20,337 nt of DNA from Methanobacteriota archaeon (GTDB lineage Archaea; Halobacteriota; Methanosarcinia; Methanosarcinales; Methanosarcinaceae): positions 1 to 20,337 of the forward strand of contig JAEWQJ010000061.1 of the NCBI GenBank assembly GCA_023399215.1, in the 5' to 3' direction. Under the pieces are notes generated by a model. That model did no database searches, was not told the origin of the DNA, and saw only the letters and a program-made list of their open reading frames with translations. Of this stretch, positions 7,059-14,853 are shown piece by piece. The number at the start of each line of letters is the position of its first letter. Position 1 is the stretch's first letter. The position numbers were made by a program, and so were the translations under genes.

Positions 7059-7678
7059 GCCTGATGAATTTATTATCTGACATGATGAATGTCTTCTCAA
7101 CGGCTTTACTAATTCCTGTAATGTTTCTTCTCACTATTCTCGTATTTGTTTCCTTGATTCAATTAGGAGAATTCCTTTCAGAATATACAAAAAGACGTAG
7201 GGACTGGAATAATCTAGAAACTAACTGCAAAAAAATAGAGTGTGAGCTTCAGAATTCGGATTTTTCTGAAGCATCCAGGGCTCTTGAAAACATCAAACAA
7301 AATTACATGGTCACTTCTTTTGCGCGAGATGCTGCAAAATACCTGAAAGAGCGACATTTTCTTGCGATTGAGAGGCTTTCGCAGGAATATGAAATCAAGA
7401 TGGCAAAGCGCCTTGAACGTACAAAGATAACTTCAACTATCGGTCCCATGCTTGGCCTTATGGGAACGCTTATTCCATTAGGCCCTGCTTTGATAGGGCT
7501 TTCGAAAGGAGACCTCGAAACCCTTGCGCAAAACCTGATGATTGCCTTTGCGACAACGGTTGTAGGACTTTTTGCGGCTGGAATTGGCTACGTACTTACA
7601 CAGGTCAGGCGGCGCTGGTACTGGGAAGATATGTCGGATATCGATTATATCCTGGATACGATTGAGGAAAAGAACTGA
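7055..7678 (+). CDS. MotA/TolQ/ExbB-family proton channel protein
   Basis: 207 residues starting at GTG, which overlaps the previous stop by 4 bases (GTGA), with GGAGG about 7 bases upstream. The topology is that of ExbB/TolQ. One helix at about 12-38 is followed by a charged cytoplasmic stretch of roughly 80 residues and then two helices: ERTKITSTIGPMLGLMGTLI (121-140), the family's conserved 'pmLGLlGTv.Gm' helix, and AFATTVVGLFAAGIGYVL (164-181), the conserved 'ai.TT..Gl..aip' helix. Such proteins form a pentameric proton channel that drives an ExbD/TolR-type partner; here the DUF2149 protein encoded next is the likely partner. Archaea lack an outer membrane and TonB, so what this motor energises is the open question of the locus. 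Confidence 0.88.
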   Translation: MSLMNLLSDMMNVFSTALLIPVMFLLTILVFVSLIQLGEFLSEYTKRRRDWNNLETNCKKIECELQNSDFSEASRALENIKQNYMVTSFARDAAKYLKERHFLAIERLSQEYEIKMAKRLERTKITSTIGPMLGLMGTLIPLGPALIGLSKGDLETLAQNLMIAFATTVVGLFAAGIGYVLTQVRRRWYWEDMSDIDYILDTIEEKN

Positions 7679-7711
7679 AGATTAGTATCTCTTAGTAACG
7701 AGGAAGAAATC

Positions 7712-8143
7712 ATGCGAAAGTCCAGAAGATACAGGCGGACAGGGCTTTTAAAAGACGAGGATGATCAAAGCCCTATGGTCAACGTTGCAAATGTTTTTGA
7801 TGTTGCAATGGTCTTTTCAGTAGCTCTGTTGGTTGCGCTTGTTATGTCATATCACCTCCCTGAACTTCTAAGCTCCAATGAGGATTTCACTATTGTCAAA
7901 AATCCAGGAGCTCAAGATATGAAGATCGTCATCAAAGAAGAAGGTAAACCCATTGAAGTGATGAACATGACCGATAACATAGGAGGGGGAACTGGAGAGG
8001 CTCTTGGAACGGCTTACAGGCTCGCCGACGGCAGGGTAATCTACGTACCTGATAGTAATGGTACATCTTCTTCATCAGGTGTATCTACATCATCAGGTGC
8101 ATCTACATCATCCCGTACAATTAAAGTATCTACTTCACATTAA
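7712..8143 (+). CDS. DUF2149 protein with ExbD/TolR-like membrane helix (HmuV-like position)
   Basis: 143 residues. A basic N-terminus is followed by SPMVNVANVFDVAMVFSVAL (20-39), a single helix with Asp30 near its start. This has the form of ExbD/TolR, whose helix Asp takes part in proton conduction. The outer domain ends in GEALGTAYRLADGRVIYVPD, the hallmark of DUF2149. The last 30 residues are Ser/Thr-rich, built partly from two 18-bp repeats (8072-8107), with an N-glycosylation sequon (NGT). This fits an exposed, variable tail outside the membrane. GAGGA lies about 8 bases before the ATG, and the gap to the ExbB-like gene is 33 bases, so one operon. It is the probable stator partner of the ExbB-like protein. 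Confidence 0.82.
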   Translation: MRKSRRYRRTGLLKDEDDQSPMVNVANVFDVAMVFSVALLVALVMSYHLPELLSSNEDFTIVKNPGAQDMKIVIKEEGKPIEVMNMTDNIGGGTGEALGTAYRLADGRVIYVPDSNGTSSSSGVSTSSGASTSSRTIKVSTSH

Positions 8144-8165
8144 TAATTTCAATAAAATAAATATT

Positions 8166-8296
8166 GAGCTTGTTTCAAAATCCTGAATATTCAGATTTTT
8201 GACCAAAAACTGGTATTTTATTTAGCTCTATTGATTCTGGTTCTATACTCCAAAGAATTGGTTCAGGGGGATTGGAGATAGTTTTGAAACAAGCTC
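8166..8296. mobile_element. MITE-like inverted-repeat element
   Basis: Perfect 15-bp terminal inverted repeats, GAGCTTGTTTCAAAA (8166-8180) and TTTTGAAACAAGCTC (8282-8296), enclose about 100 non-coding bases. ATT abuts each side and could be a 3-bp target duplication. The inside holds a 12-bp palindrome CTGAATATTCAG. Size and ends fit a miniature inverted-repeat transposable element. It begins 23 bases after the DUF2149 stop, so its folded RNA could also end that operon. Confidence 0.65.
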
Positions 8297-8587
8297 ATTC
8301 ATTTTTTAAATATAAAAAACAATAAGCATTGCGTTTTCTTCTTCATACTTATTGTCAAAGCATTAACTTTAGTGTATACTTGATGAAGAATAAGAAAAAC
8401 AAATAAGAAAAACAGAAACAAAGTTTACTCTTTCCATGCCCAAACGCGGCATGTAAATTTTATGATGTTTACGGACAAAGAAGCATTGAAAACAAATGGC
8501 ACATACAAATATATTTGCTTTCTACTAAGAGTTATTAGCTCTCCCGATAAGGATATTCTTTAATAGCAGGGGATCAAACTTATAGCC
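8297..8587 (+). other. Intergenic leader region of the DUF1638 gene
   Basis: No gene seen. It contains an inverted repeat TTCTTCAT (8339-8346) with ATGAAGAA (8383-8390), and a GC-richer hairpin CATGCC (8435-8440) with GGCATG (8448-8453). A/T-rich boxes near 8508-8516 (AATATATTT) could be the TATA element of the DUF1638 gene, giving a leader of roughly 50 bases. Confidence 0.4.
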
Positions 8588-9382
8588 ATGACCGTTCTGG
8601 GCATAGTTGGCTGCAGAATATTTGAGGATGAAATTACCCATGTGCTTGCAAACGATCCTTATATAGACAGGATCCATATCATAGAAAACGAAGAAAACAA
8701 AGGTCTTCTGCACAAGCTTGAAGCTGAAGGATGTAAACCAGTGGTCCTTCCCTTTTACAAAATCAAAGCAGACCTGAGATGTAGTAATAAATTCAGCGTT
8801 ATTGTCCAGCTTCAGGGGATGGGGCTCCATGTAGACCCTGCCCGGCTTAAAAATGAAACGTATACAAATGTTGACATCATGTCCAGGCTTGTGGACGGAA
8901 TTCTACTTTTTTACGGCTCCTGCGGGCAGGCATTTTCCAGGATACAAAGAAATTTTGCTCATACAAGATGTCCTATAAAGCCGCTGCAGGACAAGGACGC
9001 AGGTGAATTACTCCAACCCGTTGAAGACTGCATTGCAGCAGCTCTCGGAGGCAATTCTCATTACCGGGAAATCCTTAAAAGCCACAGTGATACTTTTTTC
9101 TTAACTCCGATGTGGGCTGTAAACTGGAAGACCACATTCAGAGCTGGTGATAAATTACTTCTGGGTTTTGAATTTTCTCCTGAATATCTTAGAGAACTCG
9201 GTTACCGAAAAGTTGCCAGAGTTAACACAAAACTGTCTTATGAATCGGATTTTGAGAAAAAAGTTGAAGAATTTGCACATGACTTCGGTTTCGAGGTCAT
9301 AGAACTGGAAGGAAACACTGAAATAGCGCAAAAATCGTATAACCATATGCGAAGCATGCTTCTCAGGCCGCTTAAGGTCTGA
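8588..9382 (+). CDS. DUF1638 family protein
   Basis: 264 residues, soluble, no signal peptide. Matches the DUF1638 pattern: an N-terminal strand VLGIVGCRIFEDEI (3-16, Cys9), then DGILLFYGSCGQAF (103-116) with the YGxCG motif, RCPIKPLQDKDAGELL (127-142), EDCIAAALGG (146-155) and TPMWAVNWK (173-181). Cys9, Cys112, Cys128 and Cys148 sit in or near these conserved positions and could bind a metal or cofactor. The biochemical role is not established; in methanogens and acetogens I recall DUF1638 genes near methylamine/corrinoid methyltransferase genes. Here it lies between the ExbB-type operon and the cobN-like gene, but with its own upstream region and without the shared operator, so membership in the same system is only suggestive. 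GGGGATC lies about 13 bases before the ATG, a weak ribosome-binding site. Confidence 0.8.
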   Translation: MTVLGIVGCRIFEDEITHVLANDPYIDRIHIIENEENKGLLHKLEAEGCKPVVLPFYKIKADLRCSNKFSVIVQLQGMGLHVDPARLKNETYTNVDIMSRLVDGILLFYGSCGQAFSRIQRNFAHTRCPIKPLQDKDAGELLQPVEDCIAAALGGNSHYREILKSHSDTFFLTPMWAVNWKTTFRAGDKLLLGFEFSPEYLRELGYRKVARVNTKLSYESDFEKKVEEFAHDFGFEVIELEGNTEIAQKSYNHMRSMLLRPLKV

Positions 9383-9584
9383 ATATATTGTTTATCTTGA
9401 AGGCATTTTCAAGTTATTGAAATATTCGCTATTGTGTCAATTTCAAGATGATCAGCTTTAATTCTGAAACCGAATGTAATTCTTTATACTCTCTCAACAG
9501 TGAGAACTTTTTTGTCTTCAATCACAGGACTATTTTTCATGAAGGAATCGGACAAAAGAGAAATTTGAATGGTTATTTTAAGAC

Positions 9585-9761
9585 AAATTACTCCCGGAAG
9601 ACTGCAGGGTTAAGGAGTATAAAATGGCAAATTACTCCTGGAAGACTGCAGTTTAGAGAGACTAAAAATAGCAAATTGCTCCCGAGACTGCAGCTTTAAG
9701 GAGGATATAAAATGGCAAATTACTCCTGGAAAACTACAGATTTACGGAGGTTTAAAATGGC
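9585..9761 (+). repeat. Four 44-bp tandem repeats carrying SD-ATG modules
   Basis: Imperfect units begin at 9585, 9629, 9673 and 9717 (44, 44, 44 and 45 bp), each reading AAATTRCTCC...GACTGCAG...AAGGAG..TATAAAATGGC. Three of the four end in a purine-rich ribosome-binding site followed 6-7 bases later by ATG; in the second unit the ATG has become ATA. The period is not a multiple of three, so the array does not encode a repeat protein. Confidence 0.85.
9624..9656 (+). CDS. Possible 10-residue mini-ORF in repeat array
   Basis: ATG with GGAG 6 bases upstream encodes MANYSWKTAV and then TAG. The same first eight residues (MANYSWKT) recur in the later ORF at 9712. It may be a leader-type peptide or chance; there is no evidence of translation beyond the ribosome-binding site. 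Confidence 0.25.
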   Translation: MANYSWKTAV

Positions 9762-9825
9762 GTCTCATAAGGCAAATCAAGTAAATCTGATTTGTCTATT
9801 AATAAAATTACATCTATATATATAA
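9712..9825 (+). CDS. Possible 37-residue small protein in repeat array
   Basis: ATG at 9712 lies 7 bases after a full GGAGG (9700-9704). The ORF begins MANYSWKTTDLRRFK and continues to a TAA at 9823-9825. A second in-frame ATG at 9757 has its own GGAGG (9746-9750) and would give a 22-residue product with a hydrophobic middle (VNLICLLIKLHLYI). Two good ribosome-binding sites in succession are unusual for random A/T-rich sequence. Function unknown; it may be a decayed gene start multiplied by the repeat. Confidence 0.35.
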   Translation: MANYSWKTTDLRRFKMASHKANQVNLICLLIKLHLYI

Positions 9826-10242
9826 AGATTTCGCAGTTATATGGCATTATTTTACTTGAAGAAAAAGAACAATACAAGTTAAAATGAAAAAGGCTATTGT
9901 ATATAAATATTACTATAAAACAAAAAAGAAAAAAATGCTTAGAAAATAAACAATTTCATTTATTGCAGAATTATCCAATATATTCAATTATACTTATTTT
10001 ATAAAAGTTTCCTTGATTTATGGACGGAAAAATAGTGTCTCTTCGCTATTGAGTGGGCAATTTACAGTTACGTTCTAAATTTGATCTAACACATATAATG
10101 TGAAAAGATTCTCGTAGAAATCACATTCAATATAGAGGATTATCTGGTTTGTGTAGTTGCTTCTGAACTGAAGAAGTATCTTCACCCTACAAAATAGAGA
10201 TAAATCATAATATATTACATAAAAACGCCATAGAATCCGTTT

Positions 10243-10320
10243 TTACCCAAACAGCTAACAATTATAAGCCAAAAACCGTGTTTTATGTATTTTATCCCCT
10301 AATGCTCCGAGTGTTGAATC
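10243..10320 (+). promoter_or_regulatory. Operator/promoter of the cobN-like gene (second copy of shared element)
   Basis: 10243-10277 matches 6291-6325 at 30 of 35 positions with no gap: TTACCCAAACAG, then TAACAA, then CCAAAAACC. The TATA-like TTTTATGTA (10281-10289) follows at the same spacing, and ATGCTC near the expected transcription start is also shared. Conservation of the operator block across two separate units 4 kb apart indicates a common regulator. The predicted transcript start is near 10312, about 230 bases before the ATG. Confidence 0.7.
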
Positions 10321-10351
10321 TATCGTACAGAGTGGCTACTCATTGGATTTA

Positions 10352-10393
10352 GGAAGCTCTATATTTAACTACATGTTAAAATCAAGAGCTTCC
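10352..10393 (+). promoter_or_regulatory. Strong hairpin in the 5' leader of the cobN-like mRNA
   Basis: GGAAGCTCT (10352-10360) pairs perfectly with AGAGCTTCC (10385-10393). Inside, TTTAAC (10364-10369) pairs with GTTAAA (10375-10380) around TACAT, giving a two-part stem with a small internal loop. It lies in the predicted 230-base leader. There is no T-run directly after it, so a simple terminator is unlikely. Confidence 0.55.
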
Positions 10394-10539
10394 GAGTTCA
10401 TTTTTGACGTTTTATAGCTGTTTCTGTATCGTTTCTAAGATTCATAATCTTGATAATAAAATCATTCTGTGGGCCAAGCATCCTGATTATTTTTCTCACT
10501 GGGTGTTCCGGTTTCATTATACATTGTTTTGGGGATAAG

Positions 10540-13500
10540 ATGCGTACGGCACAAGGTAGATTATTGGTTTTATGTGCAGTGGTTCTTTTACTGCTAGCAC
10601 AAAATGTATCGGCTGATGAAAATCATGTAAATATTACTTTTATCTGTTATGATGGGAGTGCTCTTGCTGCAGCAGAGCAGTCCAATCCATATAATGCAAG
10701 TATAAATGTAACATATATTTCGGGGTATTCCGATTTTAGCAATGTTACTTTTGAAAGCCAGGATGTAATATTTACTTATATGCTCTGGTCGCAGTTCAAA
10801 GATATCGGGGACGACCTTGAAAGCGCCCACGAAAACGGTACTGCACTCATAGATATTACTTCTGCAATAGACACAACATACATCAATACCTCAAGTTATG
10901 ATAAGATTTTTTCCGGGACTACCCCATATAATTCTACTGAAGAAAAATTCTTCTATAATATGGGTTCCAGAGGAGTCCTGAAGAAAAACACTGAGAACTT
11001 CCTTATATATCTCGCAAAAACTTATGGAGATAAACCCGAGCTTACGAAAGACTGGGTTTATGAAGATCCTATAGAATTCCCTGAAGCAGCAATTTACCAT
11101 CCGGATGCTCGTTCTTCCACTAATGAATCTCAGCCAGACTGGTTTGAAAATACTACTGATTACCTTGAATGGTACTCTAACTCAACTAACTCAAGTGAAT
11201 CACGACATATTTACGACAAGAGCAAACCTACTATAGGGATATGGTTCCATGCTTCCGACTATACAGGTGACAACCTTGAAGTCATAGATGCTCTTATCCA
11301 TGATCTGGAAGGAAAAGGCTGCAACGTAATTGCAGGTTTTGATACTTTCAACGATATTCATAAGTTTTACTTTGACGAAAGCGGAGAACCCCTTGTCCAG
11401 TGCGTAATTTCTCTTAAGAGCTTCCGTTTGAATTATGATGATCCTGATAAAGGCGTACAGGAGCTTGAAGACCTTGATGTGCCTGTTCTCACGGGATTGG
11501 TTGTAACAAACCCTGCTAATTCTACCGACATAGCTGACAGTAATAGAGGTATCCCCAGTGAAGAGGTTGTATACAAAACTCTGCTCCCGAGCATTGATGG
11601 GATTTTCGAGTATATTGTAATAGGAATTGATAATTATGATTCCGCAACAGGTGAAAGCAACTATGAACCCCTGCCTTCTCAGATTGACTGGATATCAAAC
11701 AGATCAATTAACTGGGCAAACCTGAAGTTAAAAGAAAACGAAGACAAGAAAGTAGCTGTCATCTATTACAACTATCCTTCAGGAAAAGATAACATCGTAG
11801 CAAATTATCTCAATTCCACCCAGAGCATGTTTGAACTCCTGAATGCAATGAACAAAAGTGGCTATGAGGTCTCCGGAATTCCGGAAAACAGTAGTAAACT
11901 CATGGAGATGCTTCAGGCCCAGGGTATCAATGTTGGTTCCTGGGCTCCTGGAGTTCTGAATGGAATGGTGGAAAACAGGACTGAATGGGGCCTTCAACTC
12001 ATACCTATGGATACCTATAAAGAGTGGTTTGAGTCTGAAATTCCTGAAAATCTGAGAGCCAATGTAACAGCTGAATGGGGAGAACCCTGGTCCGAAGATC
12101 TGCCTCAAAATAAGAGTGTTATGATCTATGAGAATGAAACCGGTAAATACATTGTAATTCCAACGGTGCGTTTCGGAAATGTCTGGCTCATGCCTCAGCC
12201 TGCCAGAGGTACAGGACAAAATAATGACACCCTTTACCACAGCAACGTTGTACCTCCCACACATCAGTACATAGCTTTCTATCTCTGGCTAAACCATGAA
12301 TTCAAGCCTGATGCGCTTATTCATATGGGCACTCACGGTACGCACGAATGGCTCCCTGGCTCTACTTACGGCATGAACCGGACTTCAGATTGGTCTCCTC
12401 TCCTGCTGCAGGACATTCCGAATATCTATCCCTATATAGTTGCCAACGTGGGAGAAGGAATAACTGCAGAGTACAGGGGTAATGCTCTAATTATTGACCA
12501 TTTGACTCCAACCCTTGAACGCGGTGGGCTTTATGGAGATTTGCTAAACCTTTCAACTGATGTGGAAGGGTATTATGACCCCGGGATTTCTTCTCAGACA
12601 AGGGCAGGATACCAGAAGGCCATAGTAAATGAGATAATAGCACTCAACCTCAGTGTTGATCTGGGAATCGAAAATGTAACCACTCTTCAAGACTACAATG
12701 AAACGGAGTTTGGGAATTTCGTTAAAAACACTCTTCATGAATACCTGGAAGACGTAGGAAATGAAAATATCCCATACGGCATGCATATCCTCAGTCATGT
12801 TCCTACGACGAATATGACAGATCCTGAGAGTGATGAACTTACAGGAATGGTAAGGGCTATGCTTGGAGGAAGCTTTGAGGATAATATCACTGCTGCTTTC
12901 TACCCTGAATCTGCTTATCCTCTCGGAATTCCATTGAATGATACAAAAGTTACCAGACTTGTCTGGGAAGTCGTAACCAATAATACGAGCGTCTCTAAAG
13001 CGCAGACTGCAGTTTATGGGAAAACTAACAGCACAGTTACACTTGATCTTGAACAGGGGCTGGATTATAAAGGCAGGCTTCTTAACTGCGATGTGGAGAT
13101 TGACAGAATTCTTTCAGCCCTGAATGGGGGCTTTATTCCACCAGGTTCAGGGCTGGATCCTATAATGAATCCGGATGCAGTACCTACAGGGCGCAACTAT
13201 TACAGCATAAATTCGAAGCTCTATCCTTCAGAAGCAACCTGGGAAGTTGGAAAAACTCTTGCAATCCAGATGCTTGAGGACTATTACAATGAACACGGGG
13301 AATATCCTAAAAAAGTTTCATTCTCAAGGTTCGGGGTGGAGTTCATTGCGGATCACGGGACTCTGGAAGCTGAAGTGCTTTACCTGCTTGGAGTAAAACC
13401 TGTATGGGACGAGTACGGGTATGTAACCGGAGTTGAAGCTATCCCTGAAGAAGAACTATTGCCAAATTATGATACTTCAAAGCCTGGGAGACCGCGTATT

Positions 13501-14853
13501 GATATTGTCTATACTACCGCAGGTATGAGGGATGCTTTCCCTGATAAGATCAAAATGATAGACAGTGCTGTGAAGCTTGCAAGTTCTCTTCCTGGCGTAA
13601 ACTATCCAAACTATGTAAATCAGAGCTCCCTTACACTCTACGATTCCCTGATATCTGAAGGGTATGACAACGAGACTGCAACAAAGCTCTCTACAATGCG
13701 CTGCTTTGCAGTAATGGACGGTACTTATGATATAGGGGTCTCAGATGCTATCAGTGCAAGCGGGTCATGGGATAATGAAGAAGATATTGCAAACGTATAC
13801 CTGGACAAGATGGGATACGCTTATGGAGAAGATTTCTGGGGAATACAGTCCAGAGCACTCCTGGAAGGCAACCTGAAAAGTGCTGAAGCGTCAGTACATT
13901 CGTCCTCTTCAAACCTTTATGACTCCCTTGATAACGATGACCTTTTCCAGTACTTCGGCGGCATGAACCTGGCAACTAGGTATCTTAGTGGCAATACTCC
14001 AGAGATGTATATTTCGGACACAAGTAACTCGGACGGGGCTCAGATGTTGGGAATGCAGGAGTACCTCAGCAAGGACTTGCGGGCCAGATATTTCAACGAC
14101 AAATGGATCGAAGGAATGAAGAACTCCGGATATTCAGGCGGCAGCATGATGTCCGAATTTGTGGACAACCTCTTTGGATGGGAGGTAAGTGACCCTGACC
14201 TTGTGGACGATACTGTCTGGCAAGAAGTGTATGAAACCTATGTAAATGATCCTTCTATGAAAGAATGGTTCAAGCAGAATAATCCCAGTGCTTACCAGTC
14301 TGTAACAGCGAGAATGCTTGAGGCAGTCAGGCACGATTACTGGACACCCTCAGATGATGTTATCGAAAGCCTTGCAAAGGAATATGAGGAATCTGTGGCC
14401 GAGAATGGGGCTTCGTGTTGTCACCATACCTGTGGAAATCCCCTGCTTCATGAGTTTGTAAGTGGAAAGGTATCTGTTCCGGGCTACTCCGAGCAAATAG
14501 AAGCTGCAACCAAAACCAAAACTCTGGAGACCACAGAAAAGCCCCAGAGCAGTAGCAGTGGTAGCCATCACGACCATGATACTGGAAATGCTACCGTAAT
14601 ACCAAAAGCCAGTTCATCCAGCAATCAGACGTCTCAAGATTCAACTGGAGGATATGGTACAGATACTTCCGAGCCTGATCCTGGAGTTCAGAAATCCTCA
14701 GATACTGATTATGTTGAAGGGTATGAGATGCAGAAAGATTCTACCGAAGAACCTGATAATAGTGGATTCTCGTTTTCGGGTTCTGATATTTTCGGAATTT
14801 TAGTTGTAGTAGTAGCCGCCGGTGGAATTTACCTGGGCATGAGGAAAAAATAA
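10540..14853 (+). CDS. Secreted, membrane-anchored CobN/HmuS-like chelatase-family protein
   Basis: 1437 residues from the ATG at 10540 (GGGGAT 10531-10536 just upstream). A TTG at 10450 would add 30 residues before the signal peptide and is less likely. Residues 1-25 form a signal peptide ending in NVSA, and residues 1418-1434 form a C-terminal helix followed by RKK. At least twenty N-x-S/T sequons also point to an extracellular, glycosylated protein. The body is the CobN/BchH-type chelatase fold: HMGTHGTHEWLPG (595-607), GFIPPGSG (864-871), PTGRN (882-886) and RDAFP (997-1001). Ordinary CobN is a cytoplasmic cobaltochelatase working with CobS/CobT-type ATPases; none is seen here. A CCHHTC cluster (1293-1298) and HHDHD (1343-1347) are extra metal-ligand candidates before a Ser-rich linker. 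The nearest analogue is HmuS of Bacteroidetes haem loci. Metal insertion, removal, or simple tetrapyrrole binding are all possible. A 22-bp repeat array starts at the stop codon. Confidence 0.88.
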   Translation: MRTAQGRLLVLCAVVLLLLAQNVSADENHVNITFICYDGSALAAAEQSNPYNASINVTYISGYSDFSNVTFESQDVIFTYMLWSQFKDIGDDLESAHENGTALIDITSAIDTTYINTSSYDKIFSGTTPYNSTEEKFFYNMGSRGVLKKNTENFLIYLAKTYGDKPELTKDWVYEDPIEFPEAAIYHPDARSSTNESQPDWFENTTDYLEWYSNSTNSSESRHIYDKSKPTIGIWFHASDYTGDNLEVIDALIHDLEGKGCNVIAGFDTFNDIHKFYFDESGEPLVQCVISLKSFRLNYDDPDKGVQELEDLDVPVLTGLVVTNPANSTDIADSNRGIPSEEVVYKTLLPSIDGIFEYIVIGIDNYDSATGESNYEPLPSQIDWISNRSINWANLKLKENEDKKVAVIYYNYPSGKDNIVANYLNSTQSMFELLNAMNKSGYEVSGIPENSSKLMEMLQAQGINVGSWAPGVLNGMVENRTEWGLQLIPMDTYKEWFESEIPENLRANVTAEWGEPWSEDLPQNKSVMIYENETGKYIVIPTVRFGNVWLMPQPARGTGQNNDTLYHSNVVPPTHQYIAFYLWLNHEFKPDALIHMGTHGTHEWLPGSTYGMNRTSDWSPLLLQDIPNIYPYIVANVGEGITAEYRGNALIIDHLTPTLERGGLYGDLLNLSTDVEGYYDPGISSQTRAGYQKAIVNEIIALNLSVDLGIENVTTLQDYNETEFGNFVKNTLHEYLEDVGNENIPYGMHILSHVPTTNMTDPESDELTGMVRAMLGGSFEDNITAAFYPESAYPLGIPLNDTKVTRLVWEVVTNNTSVSKAQTAVYGKTNSTVTLDLEQGLDYKGRLLNCDVEIDRILSALNGGFIPPGSGLDPIMNPDAVPTGRNYYSINSKLYPSEATWEVGKTLAIQMLEDYYNEHGEYPKKVSFSRFGVEFIADHGTLEAEVLYLLGVKPVWDEYGYVTGVEAIPEEELLPNYDTSKPGRPRIDIVYTTAGMRDAFPDKIKMIDSAVKLASSLPGVNYPNYVNQSSLTLYDSLISEGYDNETATKLSTMRCFAVMDGTYDIGVSDAISASGSWDNEEDIANVYLDKMGYAYGEDFWGIQSRALLEGNLKSAEASVHSSSSNLYDSLDNDDLFQYFGGMNLATRYLSGNTPEMYISDTSNSDGAQMLGMQEYLSKDLRARYFNDKWIEGMKNSGYSGGSMMSEFVDNLFGWEVSDPDLVDDTVWQEVYETYVNDPSMKEWFKQNNPSAYQSVTARMLEAVRHDYWTPSDDVIESLAKEYEESVAENGASCCHHTCGNPLLHEFVSGKVSVPGYSEQIEAATKTKTLETTEKPQSSSSGSHHDHDTGNATVIPKASSSSNQTSQDSTGGYGTDTSEPDPGVQKSSDTDYVEGYEMQKDSTEEPDNSGFSFSGSDIFGILVVVVAAGGIYLGMRKK

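Larger units (their letters stand above)
9383..10242. other. Long intergenic region with repeat array
   Basis: About 860 bases without a standard gene. It contains a small hairpin after the DUF1638 stop (CTTGAA 9396-9401, TTCAAG 9408-9413), then the 44-bp repeat array with tiny ORFs (9585-9761), a hairpin CAAATCA/TGATTTG (9773-9794), and then A/T-rich sequence with no recognisable feature up to the shared operator. A longer frame through 9448-9699 exists, but it crosses the repeats in shifting phase and is not believable as a protein. Confidence 0.5.

Noticed and set aside
9448..9699. 83-codon plus-strand frame between the DUF1638 and cobN-like genes
   Set aside because: It runs through the 44-bp repeats in a different phase each time, has no ribosome-binding site, and shows no domain.
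10450..10539. TTG start at 10450 for the cobN-like protein
   Set aside because: It would put 30 extra residues, including a second hydrophobic stretch, before a complete signal peptide. The ATG at 10540 has GGGGAT just upstream and starts directly with the signal peptide.
10540..14853. Annotation as the cobaltochelatase subunit of aerobic cobalamin synthesis (cobN)
   Set aside because: Signal peptide, sequons and membrane anchor place it outside the cell away from ATP, and no CobS/CobT or ChlI/ChlD-type partner is present; the homology is to the fold, not proof of the reaction.
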